Shown here piece by piece: positions 1-9,037 of a stretch of DNA of 9,123 nt. The DNA comes from Campylobacteraceae bacterium (lineage in GTDB: Bacteria; Campylobacterota; Campylobacteria; Campylobacterales; Sulfurovaceae). The stretch covers positions 1-9,123 of the forward strand of contig JALSQJ010000172.1 of assembly GCA_026985495.1 (NCBI GenBank). Reading direction: 5' to 3'. The notes beneath the pieces are model-generated. The model did no database searches. It was not told the DNA's origin and worked only from the letters and a program-made list of their open reading frames with translations. The position numbers were made by a program, and so were the translations under genes. The stretch's first letter is position 1, and each line of letters starts with the position of its first letter.

Positions 1-3
1 TAT

Positions 4-64
4 CTCCTAAAATTATCAAAATTTGAATCCTATAATGTAATGTTAAACTTTTAATAGTATAGCA
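4..64 (-). promoter_or_regulatory. Promoter and Shine-Dalgarno of a divergent gene starting just left of the window
   Basis: Read on the minus strand, TGCTATACT (64 down to 56) is an extended -10 box with no convincing -35. Downstream, AGGAG (8 down to 4) is a good Shine-Dalgarno sequence, so the start codon should fall a few bases beyond position 1. No stop-free coding frame is needed inside the window to explain this. The arrangement suggests a leader of about 50 nt for a gene divergent from gltX. The identity of that gene cannot be known from this sequence. Confidence 0.5.
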
Positions 65-113
65 TAATTTTAAATGAAGTTATAGCTTAAGCCTCTGATA
101 TTAAAGAGTTGGT

Positions 114-119
114 TATAAT
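114..119 (+). promoter_or_regulatory. Putative -10 box of the gltX operon
   Basis: A perfect TATAAT lies 33 bp before the gltX start codon, preceded by TTGGT, with no recognisable -35. Campylobacterota housekeeping promoters usually have a strong -10 and only T-rich periodic sequence upstream, so the missing -35 is not a strong objection. Transcription would begin near 126 and give a leader of about 27 nt, containing TAAGG (138-142) as a modest ribosome binding site. It is the closest good box to the operon. A second TATAAT at 31-36 is farther away. Confidence 0.55.
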
Positions 120-152
120 TTTCAAATGAATTTATTTTAAGGTTATCTATTT

Positions 153-1541
153 ATGACAACAACACGTTTCGCACCATCACCAACAGGCTACTTACACATT
201 GGAGGGCTTAGAACAGCTCTTTTTTCTTGGCTTTGGGCTAAAAGAAATAAGGGTCAATTTTTACTACGCATTGAAGACACCGATTTAGCTCGTAACTCTC
301 AAGATGCAGTAACAGCCATTTTAAAAGCCTTTGATTGGGTTGGAATGTCGTACGATGGTGAGGCTATTTTTCAGTCGAAACGTTTTGAGCTTTATGCACA
401 ATATGTAGAACAACTTCTAAAAGAGGGAAAAGCCTATAAATGCTATATGTCCAAAGAGGAGCTAACGGCTCTTCGTGAAGAGCAGATGGCAAAAGGGGAG
501 CGTACACGTTATGATGGTCGTTACCGTGACTTTACAGGAACGCCACCTGAAGGGGTTGAGCCTGTTATTCGGATTAAAGCACCAACTGAAGGGACAATTA
601 GCTTTGTAGATGGGGTAAAAGGTGAGATAAACATTGCAGCCTCTGAAGTAGATGATTTTGTTATTGCTAGAGCAGGGGGTGTGCCTACTTACAATTTTGT
701 GGTTGCCATTGATGATGCGTTAATGGGGCTAACAGATGTTATTCGTGGAGATGACCACCTTTATAATACGCCCAAACAGATAGTGGTCTATGAAGCACTT
801 GGGTTTAAAGTACCAAACTTCTACCATGTAGCAATGATAAACAATGAGCAGGGTAAAAAACTCTCAAAACGAGATGGGGCGACTGATGTAATGGAGTATA
901 AAACATTGGGTTATTTGCCTGAAGCACTTTTAAACTTTTTAGTGCGTTTAGGGTGGAGTCATGGTGACCAAGAGATATTTAGCATTGAAGAGATGATAGA
1001 GCTATTTGACCCTAAAAATATTAACAAAAGTTCTTCTAACTATAACTTAGATAAATTGCTTTGGCTCAATGCTCACTATATTAAAAATAAACCTCACAGT
1101 GAATTAGCAGAGCTTCTAGTTGATTTTGGCGTAGATATTAAAGAACATAGTAAAAAAGATTTAATCTTAAATGCCACTAAAGAGCGTGGTAAGACTTTGG
1201 TAGAGTTGGCAGAACAGATTAATCTAATTTTAAATGCACCTACCCAGTACAATGCTAAAAACTTTAAAAAAGCCTTTAAAGAGGATACTCCTGAAATATT
1301 AGCACTCTTTATGATGCTTTTAAAAGAGGCAGAGCTGAATGAAGTGGCAGATTATCATAAAGTGATAGAAGCCGTAGTAGAACAAAAAGAGATAGGCTTT
1401 GGAAAGATTGGTATGCCTTTGCGTGTGAGTCTTTTAGGCTCAATGACAGGTTCTGGACTTGATGAGATTATGGCTATTTTGGGTAGAGATGAGACCATTA
1501 AACGGATAGAGAAGGCATTGGAATATAAAAGTGATAACTGA
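153..1541 (+). CDS. gltX: Glutamyl-tRNA synthetase, GluRS1 type
   Basis: Class I aminoacyl-tRNA synthetase that charges tRNA with glutamate using ATP in the cytoplasm. The Rossmann catalytic domain opens with RFAPSPTGYLHIGG; the HIGH motif is HIGG at residues 15-18 and the KMSKS motif is KLSKR at 236-240. The helical anticodon-binding part follows to residue 462, the normal family length. The protein has a single cysteine (C97), so the zinc site of E. coli GluRS (three Cys and one His) cannot form. From memory it resembles Helicobacter pylori GltX1 (tRNA-Glu) more than GltX2 (which misacylates tRNA-Gln for the amidotransferase route), so a second paralog is expected elsewhere; the paralog assignment is inference. 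The ATG at 153 has TAAGG upstream and begins immediately at the conserved N-terminus. It is the first gene of the operon, and its last 11 bp overlap the next gene. Confidence 0.96.
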   Translation: MTTTRFAPSPTGYLHIGGLRTALFSWLWAKRNKGQFLLRIEDTDLARNSQDAVTAILKAFDWVGMSYDGEAIFQSKRFELYAQYVEQLLKEGKAYKCYMSKEELTALREEQMAKGERTRYDGRYRDFTGTPPEGVEPVIRIKAPTEGTISFVDGVKGEINIAASEVDDFVIARAGGVPTYNFVVAIDDALMGLTDVIRGDDHLYNTPKQIVVYEALGFKVPNFYHVAMINNEQGKKLSKRDGATDVMEYKTLGYLPEALLNFLVRLGWSHGDQEIFSIEEMIELFDPKNINKSSSNYNLDKLLWLNAHYIKNKPHSELAELLVDFGVDIKEHSKKDLILNATKERGKTLVELAEQINLILNAPTQYNAKNFKKAFKEDTPEILALFMMLLKEAELNEVADYHKVIEAVVEQKEIGFGKIGMPLRVSLLGSMTGSGLDEIMAILGRDETIKRIEKALEYKSDN

Positions 1542-2916
1542 AACAATTTTTAGAGAATATGACATAAGAGGTATCTTTGATAAAGAACTCAATGAACAGA
1601 GTGTTAAACTCATTGGTTATTTTTTAGGAGAAAAGATTAAAGCTTTGGGTGGGGTAGTAAGTATTGGGTATGATGCTCGAACCCATTCGCCTATTTTACG
1701 TGATTATTTAGCTTCTGGCTTAAATCATGCAGGGTGTAGTGTGCTTGACATGGGAATGGTAGCAACACCTGTAAACTACTTCTCTAATTATGTTCAGCCT
1801 TTGAATGTTGAAGAACAGGTTGTAGCCTCTGTGATGATTACAGGGTCACATAATCCAAGTGAGTATAATGGTTTTAAAATAACCTTAGATAAATCTCCAT
1901 TTTTTGGTGAGGAGATTTATGCTTTGGGTGATGAGATAATTGCCAATGCTAAGTTGGAAATTCCTGACAATACGGAGTCTATTGCGATAGATACTAAAAA
2001 GCAGTATATAGCCTATATGGTTGAACATTTTTCACACCTTAAAGGCTTTGATAAAAAGATAGTAATAGATGGTGGTAATGGTGTAGTAGATACTGTTATA
2101 ACAGATATATTTGATGCTTTGGAGCTAAACTATGAGGGTATCTACATGGAACCTGATGGAGCATTTCCTAACCATCATCCAGACCCTTCGGTAGAAGAGA
2201 ATTTGGTAGATATTAAAGCTCTTTTAGAAAAAAGTGGTGATATTGCCTTTGCTTATGATGGTGATGCAGATAGGATTGCTGTTTTAACACATAAGTATAA
2301 TATTAAAGGCGACCAGATGGCACTTTTATATGCTATGAAAATGGAGAATCCAACAGTTATTGGTGAGGTAAAGTGTTCACAAGTGATGTACGATGAGTTG
2401 GAGCGTCGTGGGGCTAGAGCCATTATGTATAAAACAGGTCACTCAAATTTAAAAGTAAAGATGAGAGAGACCAATGCAGATTTAGCATGTGAGGTGAGTG
2501 GACATATCTTCTTTAAGCATCGCTATTTTGGTTATGATGATGCAATCTATGCAACACTTCGTATGTTGGAACTGCTTCAAGATGGAATTGACTTAGATGC
2601 CCAACTTGATGCTTTACCACAAGTATTTTCGACAGAGGAGATAAAAGTAGAGACAACCGATAAAGAGAAATTTTTGCTTATAGATAAAGTAAAAGAGCTT
2701 TTGGAAAATCCTCCTATAGACTTTCCAACAATAGTCAATATTATTGATGTTGATGGTGTTCGTATCAATTTTGAAAAGGGTTGGGGCTTAGTTCGTGCAA
2801 GTAATACAACTCCTCTGTTGGTGACACGGTTTGAGTCTATAGATAAGTTATTGGCTAAACTATATGAAGATGAAGTTAATAGGCTAATTTTAAAAGCTAA
2901 ATCATCGTTAGGATAA
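1531..2916 (+). CDS. manB: Phosphomannomutase/phosphoglucomutase (AlgC/ManB family)
   Basis: Alpha-D-phosphohexomutase that interconverts hexose 6-phosphates and 1-phosphates (mannose and/or glucose) through a phosphoserine and a bisphosphate intermediate. The hallmark segments are in order: FREYDIRG (7-14), the phosphoserine loop TGSHNP (104-109, Ser106), the metal loop DGDADR (243-248, Asp243/245/247), the sugar-binding EVSGH (321-325) and the phosphate-binding RASNTTP (422-428). The length of 461 residues is normal for the family. The start is GTG at 1531, the only usable start between an in-frame TAG at 1507 and the conserved FREYDIRG, so it overlaps gltX by 11 bp and has only a weak GGA upstream; translational coupling is likely. 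Specificity for mannose versus glucose cannot be read from the motifs. The adjoining pgi and galU favour a phosphoglucomutase role (inference). The symbols algC or pgm are equally defensible. Confidence 0.93.
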   Translation: MITETIFREYDIRGIFDKELNEQSVKLIGYFLGEKIKALGGVVSIGYDARTHSPILRDYLASGLNHAGCSVLDMGMVATPVNYFSNYVQPLNVEEQVVASVMITGSHNPSEYNGFKITLDKSPFFGEEIYALGDEIIANAKLEIPDNTESIAIDTKKQYIAYMVEHFSHLKGFDKKIVIDGGNGVVDTVITDIFDALELNYEGIYMEPDGAFPNHHPDPSVEENLVDIKALLEKSGDIAFAYDGDADRIAVLTHKYNIKGDQMALLYAMKMENPTVIGEVKCSQVMYDELERRGARAIMYKTGHSNLKVKMRETNADLACEVSGHIFFKHRYFGYDDAIYATLRMLELLQDGIDLDAQLDALPQVFSTEEIKVETTDKEKFLLIDKVKELLENPPIDFPTIVNIIDVDGVRINFEKGWGLVRASNTTPLLVTRFESIDKLLAKLYEDEVNRLILKAKSSLG

Positions 2917-2918
2917 TT

Positions 2919-4154
2919 ATGAGAAATAAAATCTATTTTCAAAATTATAATTATCAAGAAGAGGAGAAAAAAAGACTATTTAATGCAATAGAGAGTGAGT
3001 TAGAGACTATTGGTTACTATCATCTCCCTACACAAAATATTGATGAGATTTTAGAGTATAGTTGTAGTTTCGATAGTAGTATTGAAAATATTGTAGTATT
3101 AGGAATAGGAGGAAGCTCTTTGGGTGCTAGAGCTATTTATGAGTTTTTAAAACCTATCAAAAAGAGAACTAGAAAGCTCTATTTTTTTGAGACGACAGAC
3201 CCTCTTAATATTCAAGAGATATTGGACAAAATAGAGGGAGAGAAATCACACTTTTTAGTAGTTTCAAAATCTGGTACAACAGTTGAGACAATCTCTATTT
3301 TTAAATATCTTTACGCTATAGATAGTAACTCCTCTAATTATACCTTTATTACGGATAAGGGGTCAAATTTAGATAAGTTTGCTAATGAAATTGGTTCAAA
3401 ATGCTTCTATCTACCAGCCAATTTAGGAGGGCGTTTTTCAGTCCTTTCTATTGTAGGACTTCTTCCTCTGTCTCTTTGTGGAGTTGATATCGAAGCTCTA
3501 TTAAAAGGTGCAAAACAGGTAAAAGAGAGTTTCTTTAATGATGGCTACCTAAAAGAGACTCTACTAAATAAAGCTCTCTTTTATGCTAAATACCATACAA
3601 CTTATAATATAAATTGTCTATTTGCTTACTCTGAAACTTTACGATACTTTTCAGAGTGGTATGTGCAACTTTGGGGTGAGAGTTTAGGTAAAAAACAGCG
3701 TCATTCAGCATTTCATGTAGGAGTTACACCTATTGGACTCATTGGACCAAAAGACCAACACTCATTTCTACAACTCATTTCAGAAGGTACACGAGATAAG
3801 TCGATAACTTTTATTAAGATTGATGATTTTCAAAATGAATTAACCATTCCAAAGGTTAATCTACCCTATTTAGAGTCATTAGATACTCTTAATGGTTTAA
3901 CCTTTCATGACCTTATTACCATGCAGAGTAATTCTGTTATTGAATCACTTTTAGCTCATGGAGATATTCCTATTGATGAGATTATAATAAAAAGAGTTGA
4001 TGAATCTAGTATAGGTCAACTCATCTACTACTATGAGCTGTTAACCTCATTAGTTGGAGAGTTGATAGATGTTAATAGCTACGACCAACCAGGAGTTGAA
4101 GCAGGTAAAATTATCTTAAAAAATAAACTACTACAAAGGTTAAAAAATGATTAA
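2919..4154 (+). CDS. pgi: Glucose-6-phosphate isomerase, short form
   Basis: Interconverts glucose 6-phosphate and fructose 6-phosphate by aldose-ketose isomerisation in the cytoplasm. Both SIS-fold halves are present: GIGGSSLG (62-69) and the phosphate-binding SKSGTTVET (116-124); then the family signature around GGRFS (170-174), WGESLGK with the catalytic Glu254 (252-258), His281 in the GPKDQHS segment, and the C-terminal signature YDQPGVEAGK (388-397) with catalytic Lys397. At 411 residues it is the short form typical of Campylobacterota, against about 549 in E. coli; all catalytic segments are kept. ATG follows the mutase stop by 2 bp, with AGGAT (2910-2914) as the ribosome binding site, and the last 8 bp overlap galU. 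The gene supplies or drains the glucose 6-phosphate used by its two flanking genes. Confidence 0.96.
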   Translation: MRNKIYFQNYNYQEEEKKRLFNAIESELETIGYYHLPTQNIDEILEYSCSFDSSIENIVVLGIGGSSLGARAIYEFLKPIKKRTRKLYFFETTDPLNIQEILDKIEGEKSHFLVVSKSGTTVETISIFKYLYAIDSNSSNYTFITDKGSNLDKFANEIGSKCFYLPANLGGRFSVLSIVGLLPLSLCGVDIEALLKGAKQVKESFFNDGYLKETLLNKALFYAKYHTTYNINCLFAYSETLRYFSEWYVQLWGESLGKKQRHSAFHVGVTPIGLIGPKDQHSFLQLISEGTRDKSITFIKIDDFQNELTIPKVNLPYLESLDTLNGLTFHDLITMQSNSVIESLLAHGDIPIDEIIIKRVDESSIGQLIYYYELLTSLVGELIDVNSYDQPGVEAGKIILKNKLLQRLKND

Positions 4155-4968
4155 AAAATGTCTATTCCCCGCTGCAGGTTATGGAACTCGTTTCCTTCCT
4201 GCTACTAAAGCAACTCCTAAAGAGATGTTGCCTATTTTAACTAAACCTCTAATTCAGTATGGTGTAGAAGAGGCTGTTGATGCAGGAATTACTACTATGG
4301 CAATCGTTAGTGGACGTGGTAAACGTGCTATTGAAGACCATTTTGATATATCTTATGAGCTTGAGCATCAGATTAAAGGTGGAAGCAAAGAGGTTTTGCT
4401 TGATGAGATACGCTCTTTGATTAGTAAGTGTACCTTCTCTTATACTCGTCAGATAGAGATGAAAGGGCTTGGTCATGCCATTCTTACAGGTGAGACACTT
4501 ATTGGTAATGAACCATTTGCAGTAGTTTTAGCAGATGATTTATGTCACAATGATAAAGAGGGTGTTTTAGAGCAGATGAAAGAGGTCTTTGAGAAGTATC
4601 AATGTTCTGTAGTGGCTATTGAAGAGGTTCCAATGGAAGATACAGGTAAATATGGTGTAATCGCAGGAAAACTTGTAGATGGAACAGATGATACTTATAG
4701 AGTATCGGACATGGTAGAGAAACCAGAGCCTAAAGATGCACCAACCAACTTAGCGATTATTGGTCGTTATATCTTAACTCCTGATATTTTTGATATTTTA
4801 AGAGAGACCCCAGCAGGTAAAGGTGGCGAGATACAGATTACCGATGCTCTTTTAGAACAAGCAAAGCAAGGCAGGGTTATTGCCTATAAATTTAAAGGGA
4901 AAAGGTTTGATTGTGGTTCTGTTGATGGATTTGTAGAGGCGACCAATTGGTTTTATAATAAATTATAG
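4147..4968 (+). CDS. galU: UTP--glucose-1-phosphate uridylyltransferase
   Basis: Makes UDP-glucose and pyrophosphate from UTP and glucose 1-phosphate in the cytoplasm, feeding glycan and nucleotide-sugar synthesis. The nucleotidyltransferase signature runs through AAGYGTRFLPATKATPKEML (9-28), with LADD (128-131) for metal, VEKP (190-193) with a conserved Lys, GRYIL (206-210) and GGEIQITDAL (226-235). At 273 residues it is slightly shorter than E. coli GalU (about 300) and typical of many bacteria. It starts inside pgi (the 8-bp overlap reads ATGATTAA), with AAAGG (4135-4139) placed 7 nt upstream, so its translation is probably coupled to pgi. It is the last gene of the operon and is followed by a terminator hairpin. 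The motifs fit GalU; a dTDP-glucose (RmlA) role is less likely. Confidence 0.95.
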   Translation: MIKKCLFPAAGYGTRFLPATKATPKEMLPILTKPLIQYGVEEAVDAGITTMAIVSGRGKRAIEDHFDISYELEHQIKGGSKEVLLDEIRSLISKCTFSYTRQIEMKGLGHAILTGETLIGNEPFAVVLADDLCHNDKEGVLEQMKEVFEKYQCSVVAIEEVPMEDTGKYGVIAGKLVDGTDDTYRVSDMVEKPEPKDAPTNLAIIGRYILTPDIFDILRETPAGKGGEIQITDALLEQAKQGRVIAYKFKGKRFDCGSVDGFVEATNWFYNKL

Positions 4969-4973
4969 TATTT

Positions 4974-5000
4974 GTAGGGGTCGTGCCTCTGTGCCGACCC
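4974..5000 (+). repeat. GTAG-headed palindromic repeat unit (REP-like)
   Basis: The tetranucleotide GTAG (4974-4977), preceded by TTT, sits at the foot of the GGGTCG/CGACCC palindrome. The same TTTGTAGGG opening recurs at 7454-7462 in the other large gap of this window, also followed by a palindrome. REP elements mobilised by RAYT (TnpA-REP) enzymes have this design: GTAG or GGAG followed by an imperfect palindrome. Assignment as a dispersed repeat is inference from only three copies here. Confidence 0.45.
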
Positions 5001-5005
5001 TTTTT
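4976..5005 (+). terminator. Intrinsic terminator of the gltX-galU operon
   Basis: GGGTCG (4978-4983) pairs with CGACCC (4995-5000) around an 11-nt loop. The stem is extended by a G-T and an A-T pair at its base, and T5 (5001-5005) follows directly. The T-run exists only for plus-strand transcripts, so it terminates galU; gyrB, which ends at 5008 on the other strand, has no T-run after the same hairpin. The 11-nt loop is longer than usual. The hairpin is also the body of a GTAG-headed repeat (see the 4974-5000 entry). Confidence 0.7.
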
Positions 5006-5007
5006 GT

Positions 5008-7374
<2,367 letters not shown>

Positions 7375-7411
7375 TTAGCGTAATTTTGGTTAGAAAGTGT
7401 TAAGAATTTTT

Positions 7412-7436
7412 GGGGTGCAATAAATTGACACCCTAC
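7412..7436 (-). repeat. GTAG-headed hairpin repeat, left copy of an inverted pair
   Basis: On the minus strand it reads GTAG (7436-7433) and then a palindrome. GGGTG (7413-7417) pairs with CACCC (7429-7433) and CAA (7418-7420) with TTG (7425-7427), with a TAAA loop and one bulged A at 7428. No T-run follows on either strand, so it is not a standard intrinsic terminator. It is the mirror image of the copy at 7457-7478, with the two GTAG heads facing each other across 20 bp. Confidence 0.6.
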
Positions 7437-7456
7437 CTAAAGAGTATTGAAGATTT

Positions 7457-7478
7457 GTAGGGTGCATTTTAATGCACC
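7457..7478 (+). repeat. GTAG-headed hairpin repeat, right copy of an inverted pair
   Basis: GTAG (7457-7460) is followed by GGTGCATT (7461-7468) pairing perfectly with AATGCACC (7471-7478). The hairpin begins 3 nt after the tsaD stop codon when read in the tsaD direction, but CTACAAATC follows it there, with no T-run. It may act as a weak or Rho-aided terminator or as a 3' end stabiliser, as REP hairpins can. It matches the left copy except for the missing bulge, a compensatory A-T to T-A pair swap, and one base near the end. Confidence 0.6.
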
Positions 7479-7481
7479 TCT

Positions 7482-8495
7482 TTAAAGTAAGGTACCACTC
7501 TGTCGCTTCTTAGTATGTACCACATCTATCTCATAGGCATCTACAAATAGCTCTTTTTTGTAGGCTTCCACAGCGTAACGACCAATCATAGCTGCGTTAT
7601 CAGAACAGAACTCTAAAGGAGCAGTATGAAGATTTTTACCAAACTTTTTACACAATGCTTCATAGGCTTCTCTAATGTATAAATTTGCCGATGCTCCACC
7701 CACAATGGCAAAATCTTTAATCTTCTCTTGCTCAAATATCTTTTTGCTCTTTTGAATGAGATGCAACTTCACAGCCTTCTGAAAAGAGGCAGATAAATCA
7801 CACCTATCTTGTTCGCTCATCGCATCACTTCCACCTAATTTTTCGATGGTTAGACGAATAGCATTTTTAAGTCCAGAGAGTGAAAAGGCGATAAGTTTAG
7901 AGTTTCGCAAAGGAATAGGCAAATCAAATCTATTCTCATCGCCCTTTAGTGCCAACTGTTCTATAATCGGTCCACCAGGGTAGCCAAGCCCCATCATTTT
8001 GGCTGTTTTGTCAAAACTCTCTCCCACAGAGTCGTCAATGGAGGTTGCCAAAATGGTCATCTTCTCTAAACTCTCCACACGTATAATCTGTGTATGACCA
8101 CCCGAGATAAGTAGCACCAAAAGGGGTAAAATCTCCTCTTTCTCAATAAAAAGTGAATAGATATGACCCTTTAGATGATGCACAGGAATAAGAGGAATCT
8201 CTTTAGTGACAGCAATGCTCTTAGCCATAGCAATCCCCTCTAAAAGCGTCACCCCAAGCCCAGGTTGATTGGTAACGGCTACGGCTTTTAAGTCGTTTAA
8301 ATAGGGCTTACACTCCTCTAAAATATTGGGCAAATCAATGGCGTGAAGACGTGAGGCGAGTTCTGGTACAACCCCACCATAACAGGCGTGTTCTCTCTCT
8401 TGGCTTATCTTTTTGTAAAAGATTAATTGCTTATTTTCTATTTTTGTTATCGCTATTGAGCTGTCGTCACAACTGCTTTCTATGCTTAGTATCAT
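7482..8495 (-). CDS. tsaD: tRNA N6-threonylcarbamoyladenosine (t6A) transferase TsaD
   Basis: Transfers the threonylcarbamoyl group from threonylcarbamoyl-AMP to A37 of ANN-reading tRNAs, working with TsaB and TsaE; TsaC supplies the intermediate. It belongs to the Kae1/TsaD branch of the ASKHA fold. It opens with [14 protein letters not shown] (3-16), has the metal ligands His107 and His111 in VHHLKGH (105-111) and Asp299 in CSDNAAMIG (297-305), and the nucleotide-binding SGGHT (131-135), [10 protein letters not shown] (154-163) and GGASAN (266-271). The length of 337 residues is normal for bacterial TsaD. The ATG at 8493-8495 has AGGAG (8509-8505) 9 nt upstream, overlapping the end of the hydrolase gene, so the two genes (14-bp gap) are almost surely cotranscribed. 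Older annotation called this family O-sialoglycoprotein endopeptidase (Gcp); that activity should not be inferred. Confidence 0.96.
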   Translation of the reverse strand: MILSIESSCDDSSIAITKIENKQLIFYKKISQEREHACYGGVVPELASRLHAIDLPNILEECKPYLNDLKAVAVTNQPGLGVTLLEGIAMAKSIAVTKEIPLIPVHHLKGHIYSLFIEKEEILPLLVLLISGGHTQIIRVESLEKMTILATSIDDSVGESFDKTAKMMGLGYPGGPIIEQLALKGDENRFDLPIPLRNSKLIAFSLSGLKNAIRLTIEKLGGSDAMSEQDRCDLSASFQKAVKLHLIQKSKKIFEQEKIKDFAIVGGASANLYIREAYEALCKKFGKNLHTAPLEFCSDNAAMIGRYAVEAYKKELFVDAYEIDVVHTKKRQSGTLL

Positions 8496-8509
8496 TTTTT
8501 CTCTCTCCT

Positions 8510-9037
8510 CTATAGGACCAACTCTTCAATCAATTCCCATTTTCCATATCCACTATCGGCATTAATATGTCCACCATTTTCTATAACGGTATATTTAGCA
8601 TCAATAGTTTTAGCTATATTTTCTGCTTCATCTAGCTCTATCCATGGGTCATTGTTAGAGACAATTAAGTGAACCTCTTTTGCATAAATCTTTTTAGGTA
8701 TTTTGCAAGGAAAGAAAGTTTTAATAGTCTCCTCTTCTGTTTTTAGACTAGGGGGAGATACCATGATTAGCTTATTTATCTCTGCTATATTCTCTTGAGA
8801 TAACCAAAACCATAATGTGTTAGCTAAAGAGTGACAGACTACTATATTGGGTTTGAACTCCTCTAAGATAGCTTTAACCTGTTTTACCCATCTATTTTTA
8901 CTAGGAAAGTGACAATTATCTAAAAGTGGAAAGGAGACTGTTCCATAATCTTTTGCAATTTCAGATGCCAGTTCACTCTGCCAATGTGGATAGTCTGAAC
9001 CTCCCCAGCCATGTAGAATTAAGACTCTATTTGACAT
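8510..9037 (-). CDS. Small alpha/beta hydrolase, RBBP9/YdeN-like
   Basis: A single-domain serine hydrolase fold of 175 residues, close to the usual RBBP9/YdeN length (about 180-190). Visible parts are the oxyanion strand-turn [10 protein letters not shown] (5-14), the nucleophile elbow CHSLA (68-72) with Ser70, the acid Asp130 in SNNDPW, and His157 in [14 protein letters not shown] (155-168), the last being characteristic of this family. The elbow departs from GxSxG at both glycines (Cys68, Ala72); related proteins vary here, so it may still be active. There is no signal peptide or membrane segment, so it is probably cytoplasmic. The substrate is unknown. ATG at 9035-9037 has GAGG (9050-9047) 9 nt upstream and overlaps the preceding gene by 11 bp. 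tsaD follows 14 bp downstream, which places both in one transcript but does not prove a shared pathway. Confidence 0.88.
   Translation of the reverse strand: MSNRVLILHGWGGSDYPHWQSELASEIAKDYGTVSFPLLDNCHFPSKNRWVKQVKAILEEFKPNIVVCHSLANTLWFWLSQENIAEINKLIMVSPPSLKTEEETIKTFFPCKIPKKIYAKEVHLIVSNNDPWIELDEAENIAKTIDAKYTVIENGGHINADSGYGKWELIEELVL

Noticed and set aside
31..36. TATAAT on the plus strand as a gltX promoter
   Set aside because: A second perfect TATAAT at 114-119 is far closer to gltX, and the region is A/T-rich enough to give chance boxes. It could be a secondary promoter but nothing supports it.
1355..1546. Open frame of 63 codons on the minus strand
   Set aside because: It lies opposite the 3' end of gltX, has no recognisable motif or ribosome binding site, and reads as an antisense shadow.
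2577..2957. Open frame of 126 codons on the minus strand
   Set aside because: It lies opposite the well-supported 3' part of the mutase gene and the pgi start; its low-complexity Ser/Leu/Ile content is typical of an antisense frame.
4249..4476. Open frame of 75 codons on the minus strand inside galU
   Set aside because: Fully covered by conserved galU coding sequence, with no independent evidence.
7412..7478. tsaD intrinsic terminator
   Set aside because: The hairpins are strong, but neither is followed by a T-run in the tsaD direction, so I list them as repeats rather than a terminator.
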